Source: Prevotella vespertina
GTDB taxonomy: Bacteria > Bacteroidota > Bacteroidia > Bacteroidales > Bacteroidaceae
Assembly (NCBI RefSeq): GCF_009728485.1
Contig: NZ_VVIQ01000005.1
Location: 62,001 to 126,000 of the forward strand
DNA: 64,000 bases
Direction: 5' to 3'
Shown: positions 33,003 to 42,576 of the stretch, one piece after another
How the letters are laid out: each line of letters starts with the position of its first letter
Position numbering within the stretch: the first letter of the stretch is position 1
Notes under the pieces: generated by a model
Database searches by the model: none
What the model was told of the DNA's origin: nothing
The model's input: only the letters and a program-made list of their open reading frames with translations
Made by a program: the position numbers and the translations under genes

Positions 33003-34577
33003 ATGAAACTAGAAAATAAAGAATTCGGTTTTGATAGCTTTGCTACAGAAATGGCAAGGTTGAAGAATGAGAAGCATTTCGATTACCTTGTAACTGTTGT
33101 CGGTGAAGACTTTGGTGCAGAAGAAGGGCTTGGATGTATTTATATTCTTGAGAATACAAAAACACATGAGCGTTGTTCTGTAAAGCAGCTTGCAAAGAAG
33201 GTAGGAGAGGAATATGTAATTCCTTCTGTTATTAAGTTATGGGCTGATGCCGACTTGTTGGAACGTGAGGTTTATGACTTCTATGGTATTAAGTTCCTTG
33301 GTCATCCAGATATGCGTCGTCTCTTCTTACGCAATGACTTTAAGGGTTATCCTCTTCGTAAGGATTACGATATGGATCCTGCAAAGAATATGTATACTAC
33401 GGAAGACGATGTTGAACTTGATACAACAACAGAGTGGAACTTAAACAAGAATGGTGAACTCGTAGGAACACAACATGCTTTGTTTACTGATGACAACTTT
33501 GTTGTTAATATTGGTCCTCAGCACCCTTCTACTCATGGTGTACTTCGTTTACAAACAGTATTAGATGGTGAGACAGTTACTAATATCTATCCACACTTAG
33601 GTTATATCCATCGTGGTATAGAGAAACTTTGTGAACAGTTTACTTATCCTCAGACATTGGCATTGACTGACCGTATGAATTACCTGTCAGCTATGATGCA
33701 TCGTCATGCACTTGTGGGTGTGATAGAAGAGGGTATGGGAATTGAATTGTCGGAACGTATTCTCTATATCCGTACTATTATGGATGAGTTACAGCGTATT
33801 GATAATCACCTTCTTTATACAGCTTGTTGTGCACAGGACTTAGGTGCTCTTACAGCATTCCTTTATGGTATGCGTGACCGTGAGCATGTCCTCAATGTAA
33901 TGGAGGAGACAACAGGTGGTCGTTTGATACAGAACTATTATAGAATAGGTGGTTTGCAGGCTGATATTGATCCAAACTTTGTATCAAATGTAAAGCAACT
34001 CTGTAAGTATCTTCGTCCAATGATTCAGGAGTATGTTGATGTCTTTGGTGATAACGTAATTACACATCAGCGTTTCGAAGGTGTTGGTGTTATGAACGAA
34101 GAAGATTGTATCAGCTATGGTGTGACTGGTCCTGCTGGTCGTGCTAGCGGTTGGAAAAATGACGTTCGTAAGAATCATCCTTATGCGATGTATGATAAGG
34201 TGAACTTTGAAGAGATTACATTGACAAATGGTGATTCTATGGATCGTTACTTCTGTCATATTAAGGAAATCTATCAGAGTCTCAATATTATAGAGCAATT
34301 GATTGATAATATTCCTGAGGGTGAGTTCTATATCAAGCAGAAGCCAATTATTAAAGTTCCAGAAGGTCAGTGGTACTTCTCTGTTGAGGGTGCAAGTGGT
34401 GAATTTGGTGCTTATTTAGATTCAAGAGGTGATAAAACTGCTTATCGTTTGAAGTTCCGTCCAATGGGATTGACACTTGTTGGTGCTATGGATAAGATGT
34501 TGCGTGGTCAGAAGATAGCCGATTTGGTTACTACTGGTGCTGCACTTGACTTCGTAATCCCTGATATTGACCGTTAA
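33003..34577 (+). CDS. nuoCD: NADH-quinone oxidoreductase fused subunits C and D
   Basis: A 524-residue fusion. Residues 1-125 are the NuoC (30-kDa) part (SVIKLWADADLLEREVYDFY, YPLRKDYDM). From about 165 follows NuoD (49-kDa), with VNIGPQHPSTHGVLRLQTVL, LGYIHRGIEKL and an end in ALDFVIPDIDR, forming the quinone-reaction site with NuoB. A C-D fusion also occurs in E. coli and is usual in Bacteroidetes. Confidence 0.97.
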   Translation: MKLENKEFGFDSFATEMARLKNEKHFDYLVTVVGEDFGAEEGLGCIYILENTKTHERCSVKQLAKKVGEEYVIPSVIKLWADADLLEREVYDFYGIKFLGHPDMRRLFLRNDFKGYPLRKDYDMDPAKNMYTTEDDVELDTTTEWNLNKNGELVGTQHALFTDDNFVVNIGPQHPSTHGVLRLQTVLDGETVTNIYPHLGYIHRGIEKLCEQFTYPQTLALTDRMNYLSAMMHRHALVGVIEEGMGIELSERILYIRTIMDELQRIDNHLLYTACCAQDLGALTAFLYGMRDREHVLNVMEETTGGRLIQNYYRIGGLQADIDPNFVSNVKQLCKYLRPMIQEYVDVFGDNVITHQRFEGVGVMNEEDCISYGVTGPAGRASGWKNDVRKNHPYAMYDKVNFEEITLTNGDSMDRYFCHIKEIYQSLNIIEQLIDNIPEGEFYIKQKPIIKVPEGQWYFSVEGASGEFGAYLDSRGDKTAYRLKFRPMGLTLVGAMDKMLRGQKIADLVTTGAALDFVIPDIDR

Positions 34578-34622
34578 CAAGGTTTATCATAAAAGTAATC
34601 AATTAAGAATTAAAATCATACT

Positions 34623-35723
34623 ATGTTCGATTTTAGAATAGTAACAACATGGTTCGACGAATTACTACGTGTCACTTGTGGCTTGAGTAACTTCTGGACC
34701 GTTCTGATTGAGTGCGTTGCGGTGGGACTGGCAATACTTCTTGCTTATGCTTTACTTGCAATAGTACTTATCTTTATGGAGCGTAAGGTTTGTGCTTACT
34801 TCCAGTGCCGTATAGGTCCTGTTAGAGTAGGTTGGTGGGGAACCTTACAGGTCTTTGCTGATGTATTGAAGATGTTAATCAAAGAGATTTTTGCAGTTGA
34901 TAAGGCTGATAAATTGCTTTATTATCTTGCTCCATTTTTGGTTATTATTGCTTCAGTAGGAACTTTCTCTTTCCTTCCATGGAATAAAGGAGCTAATATC
35001 TTAGACTTTAATGTGGGTATATTCCTTGTAACAGCTATTAGTTCAATTGGTGTTCTTGGAATCTTCCTTGCAGGTTGGGGAAGTAATAATAAGTACTCTG
35101 TTCTCTCTGCTATGCGTGGTGCGGTACAGATGATTTCTTATGAGTTGTCTTTGGGACTCTGTTTAATTTCTGCAGTTATTCTCACTGGTACAATGCAGAT
35201 TTCAGGTATTGTTGAAGCACAGACTGGTCCTTTGCGGTGGTTAATCGTACAGGGACATGTTCCTGCTACTTTGGCTTTCCTCGTATTCTGTGTTGCTGGT
35301 AATGCAGAGGCTAACCGTGGTCCATTTGACTTGGCAGAAGCTGAGAGTGAGTTGACTGCAGGTTACCATACAGAGTACAGTGGTATGGGATTTGGTTTTT
35401 ACTACTTGGCAGAATATCTTAATCTTTTTGTTGTAGCAGGTATTGCAGCTACTGTATTCTTAGGTGGTTGGGCCCCTTTGAACATTGGCTTGGATGGTTT
35501 TGATGGCTTTGATGCTATTATGGATTGTATTCCAGGTATTGTTTGGTTCCTTGGTAAGACATTCGCAGTAGTATTCTTGCTGATGTGGATTAAGTGGACA
35601 TTCCCACGTCTCCGTATCGATCAGATTCTGAAATTAGAGTGGAAGTATCTTATGCCACTATCATTGGTTATCCTTGTGTTGATGACAGTGTGTGTTGCAT
35701 TCGGTTGGACGATTCACTATTAA
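34623..35723 (+). CDS. nuoH: NADH-quinone oxidoreductase subunit H
   Basis: A 366-residue membrane subunit that joins the peripheral arm to the membrane arm and lines the quinone cavity. MERKVCAYFQCRIGPVRVGW is the diagnostic first loop. NRGPFDLAEAESELTAGYHT is the acidic E-channel loop, and TFPRLRIDQILKLEWKYLMP closes the protein. About eight membrane helices are apparent, as expected. Confidence 0.97.
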   Translation: MFDFRIVTTWFDELLRVTCGLSNFWTVLIECVAVGLAILLAYALLAIVLIFMERKVCAYFQCRIGPVRVGWWGTLQVFADVLKMLIKEIFAVDKADKLLYYLAPFLVIIASVGTFSFLPWNKGANILDFNVGIFLVTAISSIGVLGIFLAGWGSNNKYSVLSAMRGAVQMISYELSLGLCLISAVILTGTMQISGIVEAQTGPLRWLIVQGHVPATLAFLVFCVAGNAEANRGPFDLAEAESELTAGYHTEYSGMGFGFYYLAEYLNLFVVAGIAATVFLGGWAPLNIGLDGFDGFDAIMDCIPGIVWFLGKTFAVVFLLMWIKWTFPRLRIDQILKLEWKYLMPLSLVILVLMTVCVAFGWTIHY

Positions 35724-35735
35724 TGGTTAAAGAGA

Positions 35736-36272
35736 ATGGAAGATAAAAAACAATCATATTTTGGTGAGGTCGGGAGCGCACTCAAGACACTTGCTACGGG
35801 TATGAAGGTGACCATGAAGGAATACTTCACACCAAAGTCTACCGAGCAGTATCCTGAGAATCGCAAGACAACCCTTCACGTAGCCAAGCGTCACCGTGGC
35901 CGTTTGGTCTTCAAGCGTGACGAAGAAAAGAATCACAAGTGTACTGCTTGTACAATGTGTGAGAAGGCTTGTCCTAATGGTACTATCAAGATTCTTTCTG
36001 AGATGGTTACCAACGAAGAGACAGGTAAGAAGAAGAAACAGCTCGTTGATTATGAGTATGACTTAGGTGATTGCATGTTTTGTGAGTTGTGTGTTAATGC
36101 CTGCAACTTCGATGCAATTGAGTTTACAAATGATTTTGAAAATGCTGTGTTTGATCGTTCTAAGCTAGTTCTTCATCTTGATAAGGAAATATATAATGGT
36201 GGTTCGCTACCAAAACTTATTGAAGGTGGAGCAGATTGGAAAGTTGGAACATTCAATACTAAAAAGAAATAA
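35736..36272 (+). CDS. nuoI: NADH-quinone oxidoreductase subunit I
   Basis: A 178-residue ferredoxin-like subunit with two 4Fe-4S clusters (N6a, N6b). The first motif is CTACTMCEKACP (Cys69, 72, 75, 79). The second is CMFCELCVNACN (Cys113, 116, 119, 123), where the usual trailing Pro is Asn. Because nuoEFG are absent, these clusters are the entry point toward NuoB, and an unknown donor must dock here. Confidence 0.96.
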   Translation: MEDKKQSYFGEVGSALKTLATGMKVTMKEYFTPKSTEQYPENRKTTLHVAKRHRGRLVFKRDEEKNHKCTACTMCEKACPNGTIKILSEMVTNEETGKKKKQLVDYEYDLGDCMFCELCVNACNFDAIEFTNDFENAVFDRSKLVLHLDKEIYNGGSLPKLIEGGADWKVGTFNTKKK

Positions 36273-36284
36273 GGAGTAAGGGAT

Positions 36285-36824
36285 ATGGCAAGATTAATTA
36301 TGTTTGCGATTCTCGCCGTTGTAATATTGGCTTCAGCTATATTCTGCGTGTCGACGAAACGTATCATGCGAGCAGCAACAGCATTGCTGTTTGTGCTCTT
36401 TGGTGTTGCAGGTCTCTATTTCCTGCTCGATTACACATTCCTTGGTGCTGCTCAGATAAGCATTTATGCTGGTGGTATTACCATGATGTATATCTTTGCA
36501 ATCCAATTGGTGAGCAAACGTACATTGCAAGGACTCTCTGAACGATGGTTAGGTAAGCGTACTTTTCTTGCAGCAGCAATAGCGTTAGTAGGTTTTGCAA
36601 CTGTTGTTGTTGTATTGCTAAAGAATGCTTTAATCAATAGTACTATCGTTAATGGTGATACGTTGTCAAAAGAAGTAACGATGGATACCATTGGTCAGAA
36701 CTTGATGAGTGCAGATAAATATGGATATGTACTTCCTTTTGAATTTATTTCTGTATTCCTTTTGGCATGTATTATTGGTGGCCTAGTTATTCTGAATAAT
36801 AAAAAGAAGGAGGGAAGCAAATGA
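36285..36824 (+). CDS. nuoJ: NADH-quinone oxidoreductase subunit J
   Basis: A 179-residue membrane subunit with about five helices. QISIYAGGITMMYIFAIQLV matches the conserved third helix (usually IVYVGAIMVLF-like). It overlaps nuoK by 4 bases (ATGA). Confidence 0.95.
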   Translation: MARLIMFAILAVVILASAIFCVSTKRIMRAATALLFVLFGVAGLYFLLDYTFLGAAQISIYAGGITMMYIFAIQLVSKRTLQGLSERWLGKRTFLAAAIALVGFATVVVVLLKNALINSTIVNGDTLSKEVTMDTIGQNLMSADKYGYVLPFEFISVFLLACIIGGLVILNNKKKEGSK

Positions 36825-37129
36825 TACCTGTTGGATATTTCTTTGTCCTTAGCGGACTATTGTTCTTTATCGGAGTATTTGGTTTCGTAACTCGTCGTAA
36901 CCTTGTTGCAATGCTAATCTCCGTAGAGTTAGTTCTTAATAGCGTTGATATCAATTTTGCAGCATTCAATCGTCTGCTTTTCCCTGATGGATATGAGGGT
37001 ATGTTCTTTACGCTCTTTTCTATTGGTGTAAGCGCAGCAGAATCAGCTGTTGCACTCGCTATTATTATCAATGTTTACCGTCATTTCCACAGCGATCAGG
37101 TGAACAGTATTGAAAATATGAAATTATAA
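36821..37129 (+). CDS. nuoK: NADH-quinone oxidoreductase subunit K
   Basis: A 102-residue, three-helix subunit. LLFFIGVFGFVTRRNLVAML and SVELVLNSVDINFAAF carry the membrane glutamate expected for proton transfer, and SAAESAVALAIIINVYR holds the second one. Confidence 0.96.
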   Translation: MIPVGYFFVLSGLLFFIGVFGFVTRRNLVAMLISVELVLNSVDINFAAFNRLLFPDGYEGMFFTLFSIGVSAAESAVALAIIINVYRHFHSDQVNSIENMKL

Positions 37130-37141
37130 AGAGAAACAAAT

Positions 37142-39196
37142 ATGTTTGATTACGCATTTTTGATACTTCTTCTCCCGTTCCTAAGTGCTATTGTACTTGG
37201 TCTGTTCGGAATGAAGATGCCACGCAAGGTTGCTGGTATTATTGGCACCTGTGTGTTGGGAACGTTATTTGTGCTCAGTCTCTATACAGCTTATCACTAT
37301 TTCTTTTATACGGGAGAGTATACAGCAATGGGAGAGACTTTCCATGTTACTGACGGTCGTTTAGCTAATGGTACTTATCCAACTGTTACCGTCTTTAATC
37401 TAACATGGTTAAAGTTTACTGAGCTTTTGACCTTTAATATTGGTTTCCGTCTTTCTCCAATCAGTGTGATGATGTTAATAGTTATTACTACTGTCAGCTT
37501 TATGGTTCACATCTATTCATTCGGTTATATGGCTGAACGTGATGAGAACTACAAGTTTGAGGAGTATGAGCACGGCTTCCAGCGTTTCTATGCTTACTTG
37601 TCACTCTTTACGATGTCTATGCTTGGACTCGTTGTGGCAACCAACATTTTTCAGATGTATCTTTTCTGGGAGTTGGTAGGTGTTTGTTCATATCTGTTGA
37701 TAGGTTTCTATTATCCAAAGCATACTGCAGTACATGCTAGTAAGAAGGCTTTTATCGTTACACGTTTTGCTGATTTGTTCTTCTTGATAGGTATTCTGTT
37801 CTTTAGCTTCTATGTAGGAACTTTCAACTATGATCTTAGTGTAAATCCAGGTCTTGTTGAGACATTGAGTGGCTTGGCTAAGAACCCACATTTGACTTGG
37901 GTACTCCCAACAGCTCTCTTCTTGATGTTCATTGGTGGTGCTGGTAAGTCAGCAATGTTCCCATTGCATATCTGGTTGCCAGATGCAATGGAGGGACCAA
38001 CACCTGTATCTGCATTGATTCACGCAGCTACGATGGTTGTTGCTGGTGTATTCCAAGTAGCATCGTTGTTACCTATCTATGTTCAGTTTGGCGCACAGGA
38101 ACAGCTCCATTGGATTGCTTGGATAGCAGCATTTACTGCCTTCTATGCAGCAGCAGTAGCTTGTGCTCAACGTGATATTAAGCGTGGCTTGGCATTCTCA
38201 ACCATTTCACAGATTGCTTACATGCTTGTCGCACTTGGAGTTTGCTTCTATGATAGTAAAGAAGGTTCATTCAATAGTCCAGAGTTCCTCCACCATGGTG
38301 GTCTCGGCTATATGGCAGCAATGTTCCACCTCTTCACTCACGCAATGTTCAAGGCTCTACTCTTCCTTTGCTCTGGTGCTATCATTGTTATTATTGGTAG
38401 TAACTTTAAGGAGTATATGGGGGGGCTGCACAAGTACATGCCAATTACAAACATCTGCTTCTTGATTGGTTGTTTAGCTATTGCTGGTATTCCACCATTT
38501 GCAGGTTTCTTCTCTAAGGATGAGATTATCTCAGCTTGTAACACCTTACCAGGCGTAGAAGGGCAGGCTTTGAAGTGGATTATGACACTTGTAGCTGGTA
38601 TGACAGCATTCTATATGTTCCGTCTCTACTACGTAATCTTCTGGGGTGAGTCTTATTATGAGCAAGATCCAGAGAATCGTCGTCGTCCACAGGAGGTTCC
38701 ATTCGTAATGTGGGGACCATTGGTATTCCTCGCTGCTATTTCTGTATGTGCTGGTTGGATACCATTTGGTCACTTCGTAAGTGCCAATGGCTTAAACTAT
38801 GATATTCATATAGATTGGAGCATTGCAACAACAAGTATCATTGCAGCCGTTATCGGTATAGCCCTTGCTACTTGGATGTACATGGGTAAGAAGCAGCCAG
38901 TAGCTGATGCCTTACAGCGTACCTTCCCACGTCTGCACAAGGCAGCCCTTAACCGATTCTATATAGATGATGCATGGCAATTCTTCACACATAAGATAGT
39001 ATTCCGTTGCTTCTCTATTCCAATCGCATGGTTCGATCGTCATGTTATCGATGGTACATTCAACTTCATGGCTTGGGGTACACAAGAGGCAGGCGAGTCA
39101 ATCCGTTCTTGGCAGAGTGGCGATGTACGTCAATATGCCGTATGGTTTATTACCGGAACTGTAGCATTAACATTAATCTTACTTTGTTTGATATAA
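37142..39196 (+). CDS. nuoL: NADH-quinone oxidoreductase subunit L
   Basis: A 684-residue antiporter-like proton-pumping subunit at the distal end of the membrane arm. LFWELVGVCSYLLIGFYYPK, PLHIWLPDAMEGPTPVSALI (proton-path His and Lys region) and SQIAYMLVALG are typical. The C-terminal lateral helix region (about 590-684) is present, consistent with a full-length NuoL. Confidence 0.97.
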   Translation: MFDYAFLILLLPFLSAIVLGLFGMKMPRKVAGIIGTCVLGTLFVLSLYTAYHYFFYTGEYTAMGETFHVTDGRLANGTYPTVTVFNLTWLKFTELLTFNIGFRLSPISVMMLIVITTVSFMVHIYSFGYMAERDENYKFEEYEHGFQRFYAYLSLFTMSMLGLVVATNIFQMYLFWELVGVCSYLLIGFYYPKHTAVHASKKAFIVTRFADLFFLIGILFFSFYVGTFNYDLSVNPGLVETLSGLAKNPHLTWVLPTALFLMFIGGAGKSAMFPLHIWLPDAMEGPTPVSALIHAATMVVAGVFQVASLLPIYVQFGAQEQLHWIAWIAAFTAFYAAAVACAQRDIKRGLAFSTISQIAYMLVALGVCFYDSKEGSFNSPEFLHHGGLGYMAAMFHLFTHAMFKALLFLCSGAIIVIIGSNFKEYMGGLHKYMPITNICFLIGCLAIAGIPPFAGFFSKDEIISACNTLPGVEGQALKWIMTLVAGMTAFYMFRLYYVIFWGESYYEQDPENRRRPQEVPFVMWGPLVFLAAISVCAGWIPFGHFVSANGLNYDIHIDWSIATTSIIAAVIGIALATWMYMGKKQPVADALQRTFPRLHKAALNRFYIDDAWQFFTHKIVFRCFSIPIAWFDRHVIDGTFNFMAWGTQEAGESIRSWQSGDVRQYAVWFITGTVALTLILLCLI

Positions 39197-39200
39197 TAAA

Positions 39201-40712
39201 ATGAGTTGGATATTAACTGTATTTGTAATAATCCCCGTCCTGATGCTCTGTGGCTTATGGGTAGCCAAGAATGATAATCAGGTACGTGGTGTGATGGTAG
39301 CTGGCTCAACGGCACTTTTGATTGGTGCTATCTGGTTGACTGTCTATTTTGTTCAGCAGCGTAATGCTGGTAACCATGATGCAATGCTACTGGCAAACTC
39401 CGTGATGTGGTTCAAGCCTATGCATATTGCCTTCTCGGTGGGTGTTGATGGTATCTCTGTTGTGATGATTTTGCTTTCAGCTATTATTGTCTTTACAGGA
39501 ACCTTTGCTAGCTGGCAACTTGAGCCGATGAAGAAAGAGTATTTCCTTTGGTTTGTACTTTTGGCTTCAGGTGTATTTGGCTTCTTTATCTCAACGGATA
39601 TGTTCACGATGTTCATGTTCTATGAGGTTGCCCTTATTCCTATGTATCTTCTCATCGGTGTATGGGGAACAGGTCCAAAGGAATATTCAGCAATGAAGCT
39701 TACTTTGATGTTGATGGGTGGTTCAGCACTTTTGATATTGGGTATTCTTGGTATCTATTACTTCAGTGGTGCTACCACGATGGACGTAATAGAGTTGGCA
39801 CGTATGCATGCGATGCCTAAGAATATTCAGAACATCTTCTTCCCATTCGTATTCATTGGCTTTGGTGTTCTTGGAGCTTTATTCCCATTCCACACATGGT
39901 CTCCTGATGGTCATGCTTCAGCGCCTACAGCCGTATCAATGCTCCATGCTGGTGTGTTGATGAAGCTTGGTGGCTATGGTTGCTTGCGTATTGCAATGTT
40001 CTTGATGCCTGATGCTTTGCAGACATGGGCTCCTATCTTCCTAGTTCTGACAACTATTTCGGTTGTTTATGGTGCGCTCTCTGCATGTGTACAGACTGAC
40101 TTGAAGTATATCAATGCTTATTCATCAGTATCCCATTGTGGTATGGTACTCTTTGCATTGGTTATGACCACACAGACAGCCATCACGGGTGCAATACTTC
40201 AGATGCTCTCTCATGGTTTGATGACAGCCTTGTTCTTCGCATGTATTGGTATGATTTATCATCGTGCTGGAACCCGTGACGTACGTTATCTTGGTGGTTT
40301 GATGAAGGTTATTCCATTCCTTGCAGTCTCTTATGTAGTAGCAGGTCTTGCTAACCTTGGTCTTCCTGGTTTCTCTGGATTCGTAGCTGAGATGACTATC
40401 TTCGTGGGTTCGTTTGAGAATGCAGGCATGTTCCATCGCGTAGCAACAATCATTGCTTGTACAGCGATTGTAATCACAGCGGTTTATATTCTTCGTGTTG
40501 TTGGTAAGATACTATTCCAGACCATACCTAACAAGAAGTTCTATGAGTTACACGATGCTACATGGGACGAGCGATTCGCTATTGGCTGCTTGATCTTCTG
40601 CGTTGCAGGCTTAGGTCTCTGCCCACTCTTCTTCGAGAATATGATTATTGATGCTGTTCATCCTATATTTGACCACATCATAACATATGTACCAACATTA
40701 GGTAATCTTTAA
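39201..40712 (+). CDS. nuoM: NADH-quinone oxidoreductase subunit M
   Basis: A 503-residue antiporter-like subunit. FMFYEVALIPMYLLIGVWG holds the conserved membrane Glu, and FPFHTWSPDGHASAPTAVSM and SSVSHCGMVLFALV are family motifs. It starts 4 bases after the nuoL stop. Confidence 0.97.
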   Translation: MSWILTVFVIIPVLMLCGLWVAKNDNQVRGVMVAGSTALLIGAIWLTVYFVQQRNAGNHDAMLLANSVMWFKPMHIAFSVGVDGISVVMILLSAIIVFTGTFASWQLEPMKKEYFLWFVLLASGVFGFFISTDMFTMFMFYEVALIPMYLLIGVWGTGPKEYSAMKLTLMLMGGSALLILGILGIYYFSGATTMDVIELARMHAMPKNIQNIFFPFVFIGFGVLGALFPFHTWSPDGHASAPTAVSMLHAGVLMKLGGYGCLRIAMFLMPDALQTWAPIFLVLTTISVVYGALSACVQTDLKYINAYSSVSHCGMVLFALVMTTQTAITGAILQMLSHGLMTALFFACIGMIYHRAGTRDVRYLGGLMKVIPFLAVSYVVAGLANLGLPGFSGFVAEMTIFVGSFENAGMFHRVATIIACTAIVITAVYILRVVGKILFQTIPNKKFYELHDATWDERFAIGCLIFCVAGLGLCPLFFENMIIDAVHPIFDHIITYVPTLGNL

Positions 40713-40724
40713 TAAACTAGCGTA

Positions 40725-42164
40725 ATGAATTATAGTGATTTCTTTAAGATGATTCCGGAGGCAAGTCTCGTTGCCATCCTGATTGTTTTGTTCGTTGCTG
40801 ACTTTGCAACGGCAAAGACTGAAGAGCGCAAGTGGTTCAATCCGCTGGCTTCGGTGCTCCTTCTGATAAATACTTTTGTTTGTTTGCTCCCTATGGAAGC
40901 ACAGACAGCATTTGGTGGTATGTATGTTACCTCTTCTGCTGTAAACGTGATGAAGGCTATCCTTTCTATGGGTACATTCATTGTTGTCCTTCAGAGTCGT
41001 GTATGGGCTGCGAAGAGCGGTAAGGAGGGTGAGTTCTATATGCTGATAGTTTCAACACTCCTCGGTATGTTTGCCATGATGAGTGCAGGTAACTTCTTGA
41101 TGTTCTTCCTCGGGCTTGAGATGGCATCAGTGCCTTTGGCATGTGCGGTTGCCTTCGATATGTATCGTAATGACTCTGCGGAAGCTGCAGCTAAGTTTAT
41201 CTTGACTGCTACCTTCTCAAGTGGCGTAATGCTCTATGGTATTAGCTTCCTTTATGGTGAGTTCGGCACGCTTTATTTTGCTGATATAACAGCTAAGATG
41301 CATGCGACCCCACTCACTATCATGGGACTCGTATTCTTCTTTAGTGGTCTTGGCTTCAAGATATCTCTCGTTCCATTCCACTTCTGGACTGCCGATACTT
41401 ATCAAGGTGCTCCAACAACCGTTACTGGTTATTTGAGCGTAATCTCAAAGGGTGCAGCCGCCTTTACATTGTTGAGTATCCTGTTCCATGTCTTTGGTGC
41501 AATCGTTGAGTATTGGCACGTATTGTTGATGATAGTCGTTGTACTTTCTATCACCATTGCTAACCTCTTCGCCGTGCGTCAGAATGAGTTGAAACGCTTC
41601 ATGGCGTTCAGTTCTATCTCTCAGGCAGGTTATATCATGTTGACAGCTATCGGCAACGACTGGGCTAGCTCGGTGAGTGCATTGAGCTATTACGTTCTGA
41701 TTTATGTTGTTGCAAATATGGCAGTCTTCACGATTATCTCTGTTGTAGAGCAGAATAATGGCGGTAAGACTAACATTGACGACTATAATGGTTTCTATCA
41801 GACTAACCCGCGTCTGAGCTTCTTGATGACTTTAGCAATGTTCTCGCTTGGTGGAATTCCTCCATTCGCAGGTATGTTCTCAAAGTTCTTCGTATTTATG
41901 TCTGGCGTTAATGGCGCTGATATTAATACCACGATGGGAGCCTGGTCATACGCTGTTGTCTTCATCGCATTGATTAATACAGTTATCTCGCTCTACTACT
42001 ATTTGAAGATTGTGAAGGCAATGTACATTGTTCGTACAGACAACCCATTGCCAACCTTCAAGAGCGATTGCAATACGAAGTTCGCTTTGGCTGTTTGTAT
42101 GGCAGGCATTCTTCTCTTCGGAGTTTGCAGCTTCGTATATGAGTGGATTGCAGCAGCTGCATAA
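40725..42164 (+). CDS. nuoN: NADH-quinone oxidoreductase subunit N
   Basis: A 479-residue antiporter-like subunit and last gene of the operon. FLGLEMASVPLACAVAF (membrane Glu), VPFHFWTADTYQGAPTTVTG and SSISQAGYIMLTA are the expected motifs. A terminator follows 27 bases after the stop. Confidence 0.97.
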   Translation: MNYSDFFKMIPEASLVAILIVLFVADFATAKTEERKWFNPLASVLLLINTFVCLLPMEAQTAFGGMYVTSSAVNVMKAILSMGTFIVVLQSRVWAAKSGKEGEFYMLIVSTLLGMFAMMSAGNFLMFFLGLEMASVPLACAVAFDMYRNDSAEAAAKFILTATFSSGVMLYGISFLYGEFGTLYFADITAKMHATPLTIMGLVFFFSGLGFKISLVPFHFWTADTYQGAPTTVTGYLSVISKGAAAFTLLSILFHVFGAIVEYWHVLLMIVVVLSITIANLFAVRQNELKRFMAFSSISQAGYIMLTAIGNDWASSVSALSYYVLIYVVANMAVFTIISVVEQNNGGKTNIDDYNGFYQTNPRLSFLMTLAMFSLGGIPPFAGMFSKFFVFMSGVNGADINTTMGAWSYAVVFIALINTVISLYYYLKIVKAMYIVRTDNPLPTFKSDCNTKFALAVCMAGILLFGVCSFVYEWIAAAA

Positions 42165-42191
42165 AGTATATAATTAGAATCTTATTATAAG

Positions 42192-42225
42192 ATGCCCAGG
42201 ACTTTAATAGTCTTGGGCATTTTTG
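42192..42225 (+). terminator. intrinsic terminator of the nuo operon
   Basis: A 12-bp stem (ATGCCCAGGACT with AGTCTTGGGCAT, one wobble) around a 5-base loop, followed by five T residues. Confidence 0.9.
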
Positions 42226-42361
42226 TTTTGCGCCTCTATTTTGCGCCTCCCACCCATCATTGTTTGCCAGTAAGTAGGGGAGGCTTGAGAACCTTTGAGA
42301 TAAGCCTCTGTATCGTCGCAGATAGGGCTTGTCTTATTGTAAGAAGAGTACCCTTTGATTA

Positions 42362-42465
42362 ACTCATATGTATCAGCGAATTAGCACATATGTGTTACCT
42401 CCACTAACACATATGTGTCACATCGGTTAACACATATGTGTCAATTTCATGATTACATATGTATT
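42362..42465 (+). repeat. array of five CATATG palindromes at 22-23 bp period
   Basis: CATATG centres begin at 42365, 42387, 42410, 42433 and 42456 (spacings 22, 23, 23, 23). The three middle ones extend to CACATATGTG or ACACATATGTGT, while spacers differ. The array lies in the 412-bp gap between convergent nuoN and the DUF3127 gene. I see no gene there. Confidence 0.85.
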
Positions 42466-42576
42466 AGAAAAAGCGTAAAAAGCACATGAGATTCAAGCAA
42501 GATAAGTAATAAAAAAGACAGAACCCAAATGTTAGAGTTCTGTCTTATGATATGCATGATCTGTTAGTTTCTGAAC

